From the NCBI RefSeq assembly GCF_016127315.1, contig NZ_CP065997.1, positions 4,774,001-4,838,000 on the forward strand: a DNA stretch of 64,000 nt, read 5' to 3'. Below the pieces are notes generated by a model. The model did not search any database, had not been told where the DNA came from, and saw nothing but the letters and a program-made list of their open reading frames with translations. The stretch is from Achromobacter deleyi. GTDB taxonomy: Bacteria > Pseudomonadota > Gammaproteobacteria > Burkholderiales > Burkholderiaceae_B. The position numbers and the translations under genes were made by a program. Below are positions 44,401 through 53,184 of this stretch, in pieces. The first letter of the stretch is position 1, and each line of letters opens with the position of its first letter.

Positions 44401-44925
44401 ATGGCCAAGAAAGAAAGCGTTCAGAAAAGACTGCAGAAAGTACGCCCGCCGCGCGTTCAACTGACCTATGACGTCGAGAAGGGCGATGCAATCGAGCAGA
44501 AGGAATTGCCCTTCGTCGTCGGCGTGGTGGGCGACTTCAGCGCGCAGTCGGAAGCCGAGTTGCCGCGCCTGAAGGACCGCAAGTTCGTCAATATCGACGT
44601 CGACAACTTCGACGACGTGATGCGCGGCCTCGAGCCGCGCGCCGCCTACCGCGTGAAGAATCGCCTGACCGACGAGGGCGGCACCTTCGGCGTCGACCTG
44701 AAGTTCCGCTCGGTCGAGGATTTCCGCCCCGAGGCGGTGGTGCAGCAGATCGAGCCGCTCAAGGAGCTGCTGGACATCCGCACCAAGCTGGCCGACCTGC
44801 GCAACAAACTGGCCGGCAACGACAAGCTGGAAGACCTGCTGGGCGAAGTGCTCAGCAGCACGGAAAAACTGCAGCAACTGACCAGCGAAGCCGGCAAGGA
44901 CGGCAAGGGAGGCCGCAATGAGTAA
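44401..44925 (+). CDS. tssB: T6SS contractile sheath small subunit TssB (VipA)
   Basis: Product of 174 residues with the VipA signature: KKESVQKRLQKVRPPRVQLT, LPFVVGVVGDFSAQSE, RKFVNIDVDNFDDVMRGL and the C-terminal interface helix KELLDIRTKLADLRNKLAGN. Together with TssC it forms the sheath that drives the spike. It overlaps tssC by 8 bases, which fits the required stoichiometric synthesis. A hairpin lies just upstream. Confidence 0.97.
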   Translation: MAKKESVQKRLQKVRPPRVQLTYDVEKGDAIEQKELPFVVGVVGDFSAQSEAELPRLKDRKFVNIDVDNFDDVMRGLEPRAAYRVKNRLTDEGGTFGVDLKFRSVEDFRPEAVVQQIEPLKELLDIRTKLADLRNKLAGNDKLEDLLGEVLSSTEKLQQLTSEAGKDGKGGRNE

Positions 44926-46408
44926 TTCCGCCGCCGCGCACAGCGCATCCGCCCCGGCCGCCGCCGACGCGGGCCTGCTCGACCAGATCGTCGAGCAGAG
45001 CCGGGTGGCCAAGTCCAGCGCCGAGCACGATCGCGCCAAGGACCTGATCGGCGAACTGGCGCGCGAAGTCATGAAGGGCACCGTGGTGGTGTCGGACAAT
45101 CTGTCCGCCATGCTCGACGCCCGCGTGGCCGAACTGGATCGCCTGATCTCGGCCCAGCTCAGCGAAGTCATGCATGGCGCCGAGTTCCAGAAGCTCGAGA
45201 GCACCTGGCGCGGTCTGCATTACCTGTGCCAGGAGAGCAATACCGGGCCGATGCTCAAGATCAAGGTGCTCAACGTCACCAAGCGCGACCTGGTGCGCGA
45301 CTTCCAGACCGCCATCGACTTCGACCAGAGCTTGATGTTCAAGAAGGTCTACGAGGAGGAATTCGGCACCTTCGGCGGTTCGCCCTTCGGCGCGCTGCTC
45401 GGCAACTTCGAGGTCACGCGCCAGCCCGAGGACATGTACTTCATCGAGCAGATGTCGCACGTGGCCGCGGCCTCGCACGCGCCGTTCATCGCCTCGGCCT
45501 CGCCCGAGCTGCTGGGCCTGGACAGCTTCGCCGACCTGGGCCGCCCGCGCGACCTGGCCAAGGTGTTCGACACGGTCGAATACACCAAGTGGCGCAGCTT
45601 CCGCGATTCCGAGGACTCGCGCTACGTCGGCCTGACGATGCCGCGCTTCCTGGGCCGCCTGCCGTACGACCCGAAAGAGGGCACCTCGGTGGAAGGCTTC
45701 AACTTCGTCGAGGACGTCGACGGCACCGACCATTCCAAGTACCTGTGGTGCAACGCCGCCTGGGCCTTCGGGGCGCGTCTGACGGCGGCGTTTGCCGACT
45801 TCGGCTGGTGCGCGGCGATCCGCGGCGTCGAGGGCGGCGGCCTGGTCGAGAACCTGCCGACCCACACCTTCAAGACCGACGACGGCGAGATCGCGCTCAA
45901 GTGCCCGACCGAAATCGCCATCACCGACCGGCGCGAGAAGGAACTGAGCGACCTGGGCCTGATCCCGCTGGTGCATTGCAAGAACTCCGACTACGCCGCG
46001 TTCTTCGGCGCGCAGTCGGTGCAGAAGGCCAAGAAATACAACACCGACAGCGCCAACGCCAACGCGGTGCTGTCGGCGCAGTTGCAATACATCTTCTCCG
46101 TGTCGCGGGTGGCCCATTACCTGAAGGCCATGATGCGGGACAAGATCGGCAGTTTTGCGTCCGCGCAATCCGTCGAGAGCTTCCTGAACCGCTGGGTCTC
46201 GCAGTACGTGCTGCTGGACGACAACGCGAGCCAGGAGCAGAAAGCGCAATTTCCCCTGCGGGAAGCATCGGTGCAAGTCGCCGAAGTGCCGGGTCGTCCT
46301 GGCGTGTTCCGGGCCGTGGCGTTCTTGCGGCCGCATTTCCAACTCGACGAGCTGTCGATTTCCCTGCGCCTGGTTGCGGAACTGCCCGCCCAGGCGCAGA
46401 AATCGTGA
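44918..46408 (+). CDS. tssC: T6SS contractile sheath large subunit TssC (VipB)
   Basis: Product of 496 residues, the normal VipB size. Family segments are GAEFQKLESTWRGLHYLCQE, EEFGTFGGSPFGALLGNFEV, FRDSEDSRYVGLTMPRFLGR, CNAAWAFGARLTAAFADFGW and IFSVSRVAHYLKAMMRDKIG. It assembles with TssB into the sheath around the Hcp tube; ClpV recycles the contracted form. The gene is followed by a 40-bp AT-rich leader and hcp. Confidence 0.97.
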   Translation: MSNSAAAHSASAPAAADAGLLDQIVEQSRVAKSSAEHDRAKDLIGELAREVMKGTVVVSDNLSAMLDARVAELDRLISAQLSEVMHGAEFQKLESTWRGLHYLCQESNTGPMLKIKVLNVTKRDLVRDFQTAIDFDQSLMFKKVYEEEFGTFGGSPFGALLGNFEVTRQPEDMYFIEQMSHVAAASHAPFIASASPELLGLDSFADLGRPRDLAKVFDTVEYTKWRSFRDSEDSRYVGLTMPRFLGRLPYDPKEGTSVEGFNFVEDVDGTDHSKYLWCNAAWAFGARLTAAFADFGWCAAIRGVEGGGLVENLPTHTFKTDDGEIALKCPTEIAITDRREKELSDLGLIPLVHCKNSDYAAFFGAQSVQKAKKYNTDSANANAVLSAQLQYIFSVSRVAHYLKAMMRDKIGSFASAQSVESFLNRWVSQYVLLDDNASQEQKAQFPLREASVQVAEVPGRPGVFRAVAFLRPHFQLDELSISLRLVAELPAQAQKS

Positions 46409-46435
46409 TGACCGTCTGATCCAAAGCTTTTAACT

Positions 46436-46440
46436 GGAGA
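46436..46440 (+). promoter_or_regulatory. Strong ribosome binding site of hcp
   Basis: GGAGA lies 8 bases before the hcp ATG in an unstructured A/T-rich leader (TAATTTA), unlike the GC-rich starts around it. This favours high Hcp synthesis. Confidence 0.6.
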
Positions 46441-46448
46441 GTAATTTA

Positions 46449-46952
46449 ATGAAGGACATCTACGTCAAATTCGGCAATCCTGCGCTCAAGGGCGAGTCCC
46501 AGGACAAGGATCACCCGGACTGGATCGAAGTGGGCTCGTGGCGCCACGAGATCATCCAGCCGCGGTCGGCCACCGCCTCGACCTCGGGCGGCCACACCGC
46601 CGAGCGCACCGAGCACGGCGAAATGGTCTTCACCAAGGACCTGGACGTGGTCAGCCCGCTGCTCTACCAGCACGCTTCCGGCGGCACCACCTTTGACGAA
46701 GTGACCATCGATTTCCTGCGCGCCGACGGCGAGGGCAACCGCGTCAAGTACCTGGAAATCAAGCTCAAGTACGTGATCATCTCGCGCGTGGCGCCGGAAG
46801 TGGTCAGCGAAGGCCTGCCGCATGAGTCCTTCTCGCTGAAGTACGCCGCCGTCCAGTGGAAGTACACGCAGCAGAAGGTCGGCGGCAACCAGGGCGGCAA
46901 TGCCCAGGGCGCCTGGAGCCTGACCAAGAACGACAAGACCTACTCGGTCTGA
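46449..46952 (+). CDS. hcp: T6SS inner tube protein Hcp (TssD)
   Basis: Product of 167 residues, the usual Hcp length, with KDIYVKFGNPALKGESQDKD, the SWRHEIIQPRSATASTSGGH segment and GEMVFTKDLDVVSPLLYQHA. Hexamers stack into the tube that carries effectors. It follows tssC by 40 bases with a strong ribosome site. A rho-independent-type hairpin sits right after the stop codon, which would allow higher expression of hcp than of tssE onward. Confidence 0.96.
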   Translation: MKDIYVKFGNPALKGESQDKDHPDWIEVGSWRHEIIQPRSATASTSGGHTAERTEHGEMVFTKDLDVVSPLLYQHASGGTTFDEVTIDFLRADGEGNRVKYLEIKLKYVIISRVAPEVVSEGLPHESFSLKYAAVQWKYTQQKVGGNQGGNAQGAWSLTKNDKTYSV

Positions 46953-46973
46953 TCCCGACCGCGCGGCAAGGCT

Positions 46974-47005
46974 AAGGCCGCGGCTCGCTCCCGGGCCGCG
47001 GTTTT
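46974..47005 (+). terminator. Terminator/attenuator after hcp
   Basis: CCGCGGC (46978-46984) pairs with GCCGCGG (46995-47001) around a 10-base loop; the stem extends with AAGG/TTTT through two G-U pairs, and TTTT follows at 47002-47005. It lies 22 bases after the hcp stop and ends 18 bases before tssE, so read-through must feed the tssEFG-clpV genes unless they have their own promoter. Confidence 0.62.
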
Positions 47006-47022
47006 CCTGAATGAGGTCCGTG

Positions 47023-47508
47023 ATGAAGGGATTCGAACCCAGCCTGTTCGACAAGCTGTTCGACGGCGATGGCCCGGCGCCGCACGCGCTGCGGCGGCTG
47101 TCCGTCGAGGAAATCAAGGAAACCGTCGCGCGCGACATCGAGGCCCTGCTCAATACCCGCATGGTCTTCACCGAGGCGTCGCTCAAGCGCTATCCGAACT
47201 GCCAGCGGTCGATCCTGACCTATGGCCTGTCGGATTTCTCCGGGCTCAGCCTGGCCAGCCACTACGACCGGGAGTTCATCTGCCGGTCGCTGGAGCAGGC
47301 CATCGCGCGCCACGAGCCGCGCCTGACGCACGTGCGGGTGGTGCTGCAGGTCGACAGCCGCGCCACGTCGGTGCTGTATTTCGCGATCACCGCGATGCTG
47401 GACGTGGGGCCGGCGCATGAGCCGGTGACGTTCGACGCGACCTTGCAGCCGTCGACGCTGCAGTATTCGGTCAGCAAGGGCTGGGCCAAGGCCGCGGCGG
47501 CCGCCTGA
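47023..47508 (+). CDS. tssE: T6SS baseplate protein TssE (gp25-like)
   Basis: Product of 161 residues from the ATG at 47023, which has GAGG 7 bases before it; an ATG at 47011 would add four residues. The gp25-like lysozyme fold (no lysozyme activity known) shows EEIKETVARDIEALLNTRMV, the turn YPNCQRSILTYGLSDFSGLS, and RLTHVRVVLQVDSRATSVLY. It is a baseplate wedge component with TssF, TssG and TssK. It is preceded by the post-hcp terminator and followed by tssF after 53 bases. Confidence 0.94.
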   Translation: MKGFEPSLFDKLFDGDGPAPHALRRLSVEEIKETVARDIEALLNTRMVFTEASLKRYPNCQRSILTYGLSDFSGLSLASHYDREFICRSLEQAIARHEPRLTHVRVVLQVDSRATSVLYFAITAMLDVGPAHEPVTFDATLQPSTLQYSVSKGWAKAAAAA

Positions 47509-47561
47509 CAACATCAACGCACGCGGGCGCCGGCGGCCAGCCGCCGGCGAGGAAGGGAAAG

Positions 47562-49400
47562 ATGGAAGAACTGCTGCCGTATTACGAACGCGAGCTGGGG
47601 TTCCTGCGCGGCTCGTCGCGGGATTTCGCCCAGCGCTATCCGAAGATCGCGGCGCGCCTGGGACTGTCGGGGGAAACCTGCGAAGACCCGCACGTCGAGC
47701 GGATGATCGAATCGTTCGCCTTGCTGGGGGCGCGCATCAACAAGAAGCTGGACGACGACTATCCGGAATTCACGGAAGCGTTGTTCGAAGTGATGTACCC
47801 GCATTACCTGCGGCCGTTTCCGTCATGTTCGATCGCCCAGTTCGACATGGGCGGGGTGGCGGCGCAGCTGACCGCGCCCGTGCGCCTGGCGCGCGGCACC
47901 GAATTGAAGTCGCATGCCGTGCGCGGGGTGGCCTGCCGCTTCCGCACCGCCTACGACGTGACGCTGGCGCCCGTGGCCATCCGCCAGGCCGCGTTCGCCT
48001 CGACCGCCAATGCGCCGTCGTCCACGCAGCTGCCGCCGGGCGTGACCGGCCGCCTGTCGCTGACGCTGGCGTGCCTGGCCGAAACGCAGAGCTTCGCCAC
48101 GCTGGCCGTGGACCGCCTGCGGGTCTACCTGCACGGTGAACCGTCGTTCGTGGCGGCGCTGCGCGATTGCCTGTTCCTGCGCACCGCGGCGGCCTACATC
48201 GAGACCCAGCCGGGCCGTTGGAACCGGCTGCCCGACGTGCCGCTGGCGCAGGTGGGGCTGGCCGAGGACGACGCGCTGATCGACTTTCCGGCCAGTTCGC
48301 ATCCGGCCTACCGGCTGCTGGCCGAGTACTTCGTTTTCTCAGAGAAATTCAACTTCGTCGACATCGACCTGGCGGCGCTGCGGCGCGCGGTGGGGCCGGT
48401 GCGCGAATTCACGCTGCACCTGCCGGTCAAGGGGCTGCGCGCCGACTCCAATACCGCGCGCCTGCTGGAATCGGCCTCGGCCGACAACTTCCGGCTGGGT
48501 TGCACGCCGGTGATCAATCTGTTCGAGCAACGCGCCGATCCCATCCGCGTCACGCATGCGGCCGCCTCCTACCCGGTGGTGGCCGACGCGCGCCGCGCCT
48601 ACGGCTACGAGGTCTATTCGATCGACCGCGTGCGGCTGGTGCGGCAGAACGCGCAGGGCGATTCGGTGGTGGAGTTCCGGCCGTTCTATTCGCTGCATCA
48701 CGGCGAGACGCCCGAGGGCGCCAGCCATTACTGGACCGCGCGGCGCGACCCGATGGTGGCCGAGCGTAGTCCGGGCTACGAGATGGAGATGTCCATCGTC
48801 GACATCGACTTCAATCCGGCACTGCCGCAGACCGAAACGCTGAGCCTGGAACTGACCTGCACCAACCGCGACCTGCCGTCGCACCTGGCGGTGGGCCAGC
48901 CGGGCGGCGACCTGTTCCTGGAAGGCGGCTCGGTCGCGCGCGAGATCCGCATGCTGCGCCGCCCGACCCACACGCACCGCTTCCAGCAGGGCCGCGCGGC
49001 GCACTGGCGCCTGATCTCGCACCTGGCGCTGAACCACTTGTCGCTGGTGCACAGCGGCCTGCCGGCGCTGAAGGAAACGCTGCGCCTGTACGACCTGTCG
49101 CACGCGGCGGTGGCGGCGCGCCAGATCGAGGGGCTGGCGGGGCTGGACTACAAGCCCGCCACCCACTGGATGCCGGGCGAGCCGTTCGCGACCTTCGTGC
49201 GCGGCATCGAGATCCGGCTGACGATCAATGAAGACAATTTCGTGGGCACCAGCCTGCATGCCTTCGTGGCGGTGCTCAACCGCTTCTTCGGCCTTTACGT
49301 GCACGCCAACAGCTTCGTGCAGTTGGTGGTGCTGTCGCGCCGCGGCGCGGAAGAAATCCTACGGTGTCCTCCATGCAACGGCGACGCGATCCTAGCGTAA
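47562..49400 (+). CDS. tssF: T6SS baseplate protein TssF
   Basis: Product of 612 residues with the TssF (VasA) start MEELLPYYERELGFLRGSSR and FAQRYPKIAARLGLSGETCE-type segment, the conserved ALFEVMYPHYLRPFPS, and the C-terminal FVQLVVLSRRGAEEI. With two TssG-bound copies per wedge it builds the baseplate. The ATG at 47562 follows GGGAAAG. The 3' end overlaps tssG by 37 bases, which couples their translation. Confidence 0.96.
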   Translation: MEELLPYYERELGFLRGSSRDFAQRYPKIAARLGLSGETCEDPHVERMIESFALLGARINKKLDDDYPEFTEALFEVMYPHYLRPFPSCSIAQFDMGGVAAQLTAPVRLARGTELKSHAVRGVACRFRTAYDVTLAPVAIRQAAFASTANAPSSTQLPPGVTGRLSLTLACLAETQSFATLAVDRLRVYLHGEPSFVAALRDCLFLRTAAAYIETQPGRWNRLPDVPLAQVGLAEDDALIDFPASSHPAYRLLAEYFVFSEKFNFVDIDLAALRRAVGPVREFTLHLPVKGLRADSNTARLLESASADNFRLGCTPVINLFEQRADPIRVTHAAASYPVVADARRAYGYEVYSIDRVRLVRQNAQGDSVVEFRPFYSLHHGETPEGASHYWTARRDPMVAERSPGYEMEMSIVDIDFNPALPQTETLSLELTCTNRDLPSHLAVGQPGGDLFLEGGSVAREIRMLRRPTHTHRFQQGRAAHWRLISHLALNHLSLVHSGLPALKETLRLYDLSHAAVAARQIEGLAGLDYKPATHWMPGEPFATFVRGIEIRLTINEDNFVGTSLHAFVAVLNRFFGLYVHANSFVQLVVLSRRGAEEILRCPPCNGDAILA

Positions 49401-50464
49401 TCGAATCGCTGCTGGCCGAGCCGCAGCGCTTCAAGTTCTTCCAGGCCGTGCGGGTGCTGGAGCTGTGGTTCGCGCGCCAGGAAGGCACGCGCGCCAAGAA
49501 CGCCGTGCCGGCGCACCTGCGCTTCGTCAATTCGTCGTCGCTGGGCTTTCCCGCCAGCGAGATCGCGGGGCTGACGGCCTTCGACAAGAACGGCCAGGCC
49601 CTGCACGACGCCGAGGCGCGCCTGGCGGCGCTGGCGGCCGGCACGCTGGGGCGGGTGGAGATCGAACCGGCGTTCTTCGGCCTGCTGGGCGGGCAGGGCG
49701 CCTTGCCGCTGCATTACTCGGAGATCCTGAGCCACCGCGAAAGCGCCACGCGTGACCGCGGCGCCCGCGCCTTCTTCGACATTTTCTCGAACCGGGCCGC
49801 CGCGTTGTTCTACGCGGCCTGGAAGAAGTACCGCATGCCGCTGCGGCACGAGACCGAACAGGATCACCACTACCTGCCGCTGCTGCTGGCGCTGGGCGGG
49901 GTCGGGCATCCGGCGCTGCGCGACCGCCTGCATGCCGGCGAAGGCCGCGTGTTCGACGAGTCGCTGGCGCATTACGCGGCGGCGGCGCGGCAGCGGCCGG
50001 TGTCGGCCGCCTACCTGCAGCGGGTGCTGGCCGATTACTTCCAGGTGGCCCTGCGGGTCGAGCAGTTCGTCGGCCGCTGGTACCACGTGCCGCCCGAGAA
50101 CCGCACCCAGCTGGGCCGGCCCGGCGCGGTGCTGGGCGTGTCCGCCATGGCCGGTGATCGCATCTGGCAGCGCGACCTGCGCATCCGGCTGTGGATCGGT
50201 CCGTTGTCCAAGACGGCGTTCGCCGATTTCCTGCCCGGCGGCGCGCGCGCCCAGGCGCTGGAGAAACTGCTGACGATGTTCGGCGGGCTGAGCTTCGAAT
50301 ACGAGGTGCGCCTGGTGATGGCCAAAGAGGACGTCGCCGGCAGCGCGCTAGGCGGCGAGGCCGACGGCGGCGGCGCGCGCCTGGGCTGGAATTCCTTTCT
50401 TTGCACCGAACCGTCGGCGTCGGACCGCGACGACGCCAGCTACGAACTGCACACCATCCACTAA
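49364..50464 (+). CDS. tssG: T6SS baseplate protein TssG
   Basis: Product of 366 residues beginning at a GTG at 49364 (an ATG at 49373 is the alternative). TssG markers are IESLLAEPQRFKFFQAVRVL, PAFFGLLGGQGALPLHYSEI, ESATRDRGARAFFDIFSNRA and the C-terminal half beginning VFDESLAHYAAAARQRPVSA. It joins TssF in the baseplate wedge. It lies between tssF, which it overlaps, and clpV, 19 bases downstream. Confidence 0.95.
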   Translation: MSSMQRRRDPSVIESLLAEPQRFKFFQAVRVLELWFARQEGTRAKNAVPAHLRFVNSSSLGFPASEIAGLTAFDKNGQALHDAEARLAALAAGTLGRVEIEPAFFGLLGGQGALPLHYSEILSHRESATRDRGARAFFDIFSNRAAALFYAAWKKYRMPLRHETEQDHHYLPLLLALGGVGHPALRDRLHAGEGRVFDESLAHYAAAARQRPVSAAYLQRVLADYFQVALRVEQFVGRWYHVPPENRTQLGRPGAVLGVSAMAGDRIWQRDLRIRLWIGPLSKTAFADFLPGGARAQALEKLLTMFGGLSFEYEVRLVMAKEDVAGSALGGEADGGGARLGWNSFLCTEPSASDRDDASYELHTIH

Positions 50465-50483
50465 GAACAAGACAACCCAGAAC

Positions 50484-53168
50484 ATGGCCACTCCCCTGAA
50501 AACCCTGATCGGGAAACTGAACCAGACCTGCCGCCAGGCCGCCGAGCGCGCCGCCAGCCTGTGCATGGCGCAAGGCCACTACGAAGTGGACCTGGAACAC
50601 CTGTTCCTGGCGCTGCTGGAAAAGCCCGCCAGCGACTTCAGCATCGTGGCGCGCCGCAGCGGCATCGAGGCCTCGGTGCTGGAAGCCGACCTGAACGCCG
50701 AGATCCGCGGCTTCAAGAACGGCAATACCCGCACGCCGGTGTTCTCGCCGCACCTGCCGCGCCTGTTCGAACACGCCTGGCTGATCGCGTCGCTGGATAC
50801 GCAGACCACCCGCATCCGCTCCGGCCACCTGCTGCTGGCGCTGTTGACCGAGCCCGACCTGGCCGCGCTGGCGCGGCGCGGCTCGCGCCTGTTCGAGTCG
50901 TTCCGGCTGGAAGAACTGAAGCATGATTTCGCGGCGCTGACGGCCGGCTCGGAAGAAGCGGGCCAGTCCGTGGCGCTGGGCGACGGCGCGGCGCAGGACG
51001 AGGCCGCGTCGCCCGCGGCGGCGCTGTCCAAGACGCCGGCGCTGGACCAGTACACCACCAACCTGACCGAACGCGCCCGCGAGGGCAAGATCGATCCGGT
51101 GATCGGCCGCGACGCCGAGATCCGGCAGATGATCGACATCCTGACGCGCCGGCGCCAGAACAATCCCATCCTGACCGGCGAGGCCGGCGTCGGCAAGACG
51201 GCGGTGGTCGAAGGCCTGGCGCTGCGCATCGTGGCCGGCGACGTGCCGCCAGCGCTGGCCGGCGTGGCGCTGCGCACGCTCGACATGGGCCTGCTGCAGG
51301 CCGGCGCCAGCGTCAAGGGCGAATTCGAGAACCGGCTGAAAAGCGTGATCGACGAGGTCAAGCAGAGCCCCACGCCCATCATCCTGTTCATCGACGAAGC
51401 CCACACCATGATCGGCGCGGGCGGCCAGGCTGGCCAGAACGATGCCGCCAATCTGCTCAAACCGGCGCTGGCGCGCGGCGAACTGCGCACCATCGCCGCC
51501 ACCACCTGGAGCGAGTACAAGAAATACTTCGAGAAGGACGCCGCGCTGGCGCGGCGCTTCCAGGTGGTCAAGGTCGAGGAACCCAGCGAGACGCTGGCCG
51601 CCAGCATGCTGCGCGGCATGGCGCCGCTGATGGAGCGGCATTTCGGCGTGCGCATCCTGGACGAGGCCATCGTCGCGGCGGCCCGCCTGTCGCACCGCTA
51701 CATCAGCGGCCGCCAACTGCCCGACAAGGCGGTCGGCGTGCTGGATACCGCCTGCGCCCGAGTGGCGCTGGGCCGCAGCGCCACGCCCGCCCTGATCGAT
51801 GACGCCCGCCACCGGCTGGCGCGCCAAGAAACCGAACGCGCGGCCCTGCGCCGCGAAGCCGCCACCGGCGCCGCGCAATCGGCCCGCCTGCGTGAGCTGG
51901 ACGAGGAAATGGACGCCACCCGCCAGCAACTGTCCGCCGCCGAAGCGCGCCTGACCGAGGAAAGCGAATTGGTGCGGCAGATCCACGCGCTGCGCGAGGA
52001 ACTGGAAGCCGCGGGCCAGGAACCCGAGGCCGAAACCAGCGGCAAGCGCCGCGCCGGCAAGGCCGCCGAGCCGACGCCCGCCCAGGCGCAACTGGCCGAA
52101 TTGCAGCAACAGCTGCGCGCCCTGCAGGGCGAAGCGCCGCTGGTGCCGGCCTATGTGGACGCGCAGGTCATCGCCGAGATCGTCTCGGCCTGGACCGGCA
52201 TCCCGCTGGGCCGCATGGTCAATGACGAGATCCGCACCGTGCTGGAACTGCAGCCGCTGCTGGCCGAACGCGTGATCGGCCAGGACCACGCGCTGCACGC
52301 CATCGCCCAGCGCGTGCGCACCGCGCGCGCCGGGCTGGAGGATCCGAACAAGCCCAAGGGCGTGTTCCTGTTCGTCGGCCCCTCGGGGGTGGGCAAGACC
52401 GAGACCGCGCTGGCGGTGGCCGACATCCTCTATGGCGGCGAACGCAAGCTGGTCACGATCAACATGAGCGAATACCAGGAGGCCCACAGCGTGTCGGGCC
52501 TGAAGGGTTCGCCGCCGGGCTACGTCGGCTACGGCGAAGGCGGCGTGCTGACCGAGGCCGTGCGCCGCCAGCCCTACAGCGTGGTGCTGCTGGACGAGAT
52601 CGAGAAGGCCCACCCCGACGTGCTGGAGCTGTTTTTCCAGGTGTTCGACAAGGGCGTGATGGACGACGCCGAAGGGCGCGAGATCGACTTCCGCAATACG
52701 CTCATCATCCTGACCTCCAACGTCGGCTCGTCGGCCATCATGCAGGCCTGCCTGAACAAGAGCGCCGACGAACGGCCGGATCCGGACGCCATGCAGGAAT
52801 TGCTGGCGCCGCAGTTGTACAAGGCTTTCAAGCCCGCCTTCCTGGGCCGCATGAAGACCATCGCCTACTACCCGGTGGATGACGACGCCCTGGCGCGCAT
52901 CATCGGCCTGAAGCTGGCCCGCATCGCCGAGCGCGTGCAGGCCAACCACCGCGCGCTGTTCGATTGGGACGAGGCGCTGGTCGAGGCCGTGCTGGCGCGC
53001 TGCACCGAGGTCGACACCGGGGCGCGCAACGTCGACCACATCCTGAACGGCACGCTGCTGCCGCAGATCGCCGAGCAGGTGCTGGGCCGCATGGCGCAGG
53101 GCGAAGCGATCGCGCGCATCCGTGTCACGGCCGGCAAGAACGGCGACTTCCGCTACCGCCTGACCTGA
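50484..53168 (+). CDS. clpV: T6SS sheath-recycling AAA+ ATPase ClpV (TssH)
   Basis: Hexameric ATPase of 894 residues that unfolds contracted TssBC sheaths. The N-terminal ClpN domain (about 1-150, LNQTCRQAAERAASLCMAQG) binds the sheath. The first AAA+ domain has Walker A GEAGVGKT (about 232-239) and Walker B ILFIDEAHT; the second has GPSGVGKTE (about 632) and VVLLDEIEKAHPDV. The middle coiled-coil domain (about 430-520) is present but shorter than in ClpB. It is full length with intact motifs, and vgrG3 follows after 10-16 bases. Confidence 0.97.
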   Translation: MATPLKTLIGKLNQTCRQAAERAASLCMAQGHYEVDLEHLFLALLEKPASDFSIVARRSGIEASVLEADLNAEIRGFKNGNTRTPVFSPHLPRLFEHAWLIASLDTQTTRIRSGHLLLALLTEPDLAALARRGSRLFESFRLEELKHDFAALTAGSEEAGQSVALGDGAAQDEAASPAAALSKTPALDQYTTNLTERAREGKIDPVIGRDAEIRQMIDILTRRRQNNPILTGEAGVGKTAVVEGLALRIVAGDVPPALAGVALRTLDMGLLQAGASVKGEFENRLKSVIDEVKQSPTPIILFIDEAHTMIGAGGQAGQNDAANLLKPALARGELRTIAATTWSEYKKYFEKDAALARRFQVVKVEEPSETLAASMLRGMAPLMERHFGVRILDEAIVAAARLSHRYISGRQLPDKAVGVLDTACARVALGRSATPALIDDARHRLARQETERAALRREAATGAAQSARLRELDEEMDATRQQLSAAEARLTEESELVRQIHALREELEAAGQEPEAETSGKRRAGKAAEPTPAQAQLAELQQQLRALQGEAPLVPAYVDAQVIAEIVSAWTGIPLGRMVNDEIRTVLELQPLLAERVIGQDHALHAIAQRVRTARAGLEDPNKPKGVFLFVGPSGVGKTETALAVADILYGGERKLVTINMSEYQEAHSVSGLKGSPPGYVGYGEGGVLTEAVRRQPYSVVLLDEIEKAHPDVLELFFQVFDKGVMDDAEGREIDFRNTLIILTSNVGSSAIMQACLNKSADERPDPDAMQELLAPQLYKAFKPAFLGRMKTIAYYPVDDDALARIIGLKLARIAERVQANHRALFDWDEALVEAVLARCTEVDTGARNVDHILNGTLLPQIAEQVLGRMAQGEAIARIRVTAGKNGDFRYRLT

Positions 53169-53184
53169 GCCCGGAGCCGTGACC

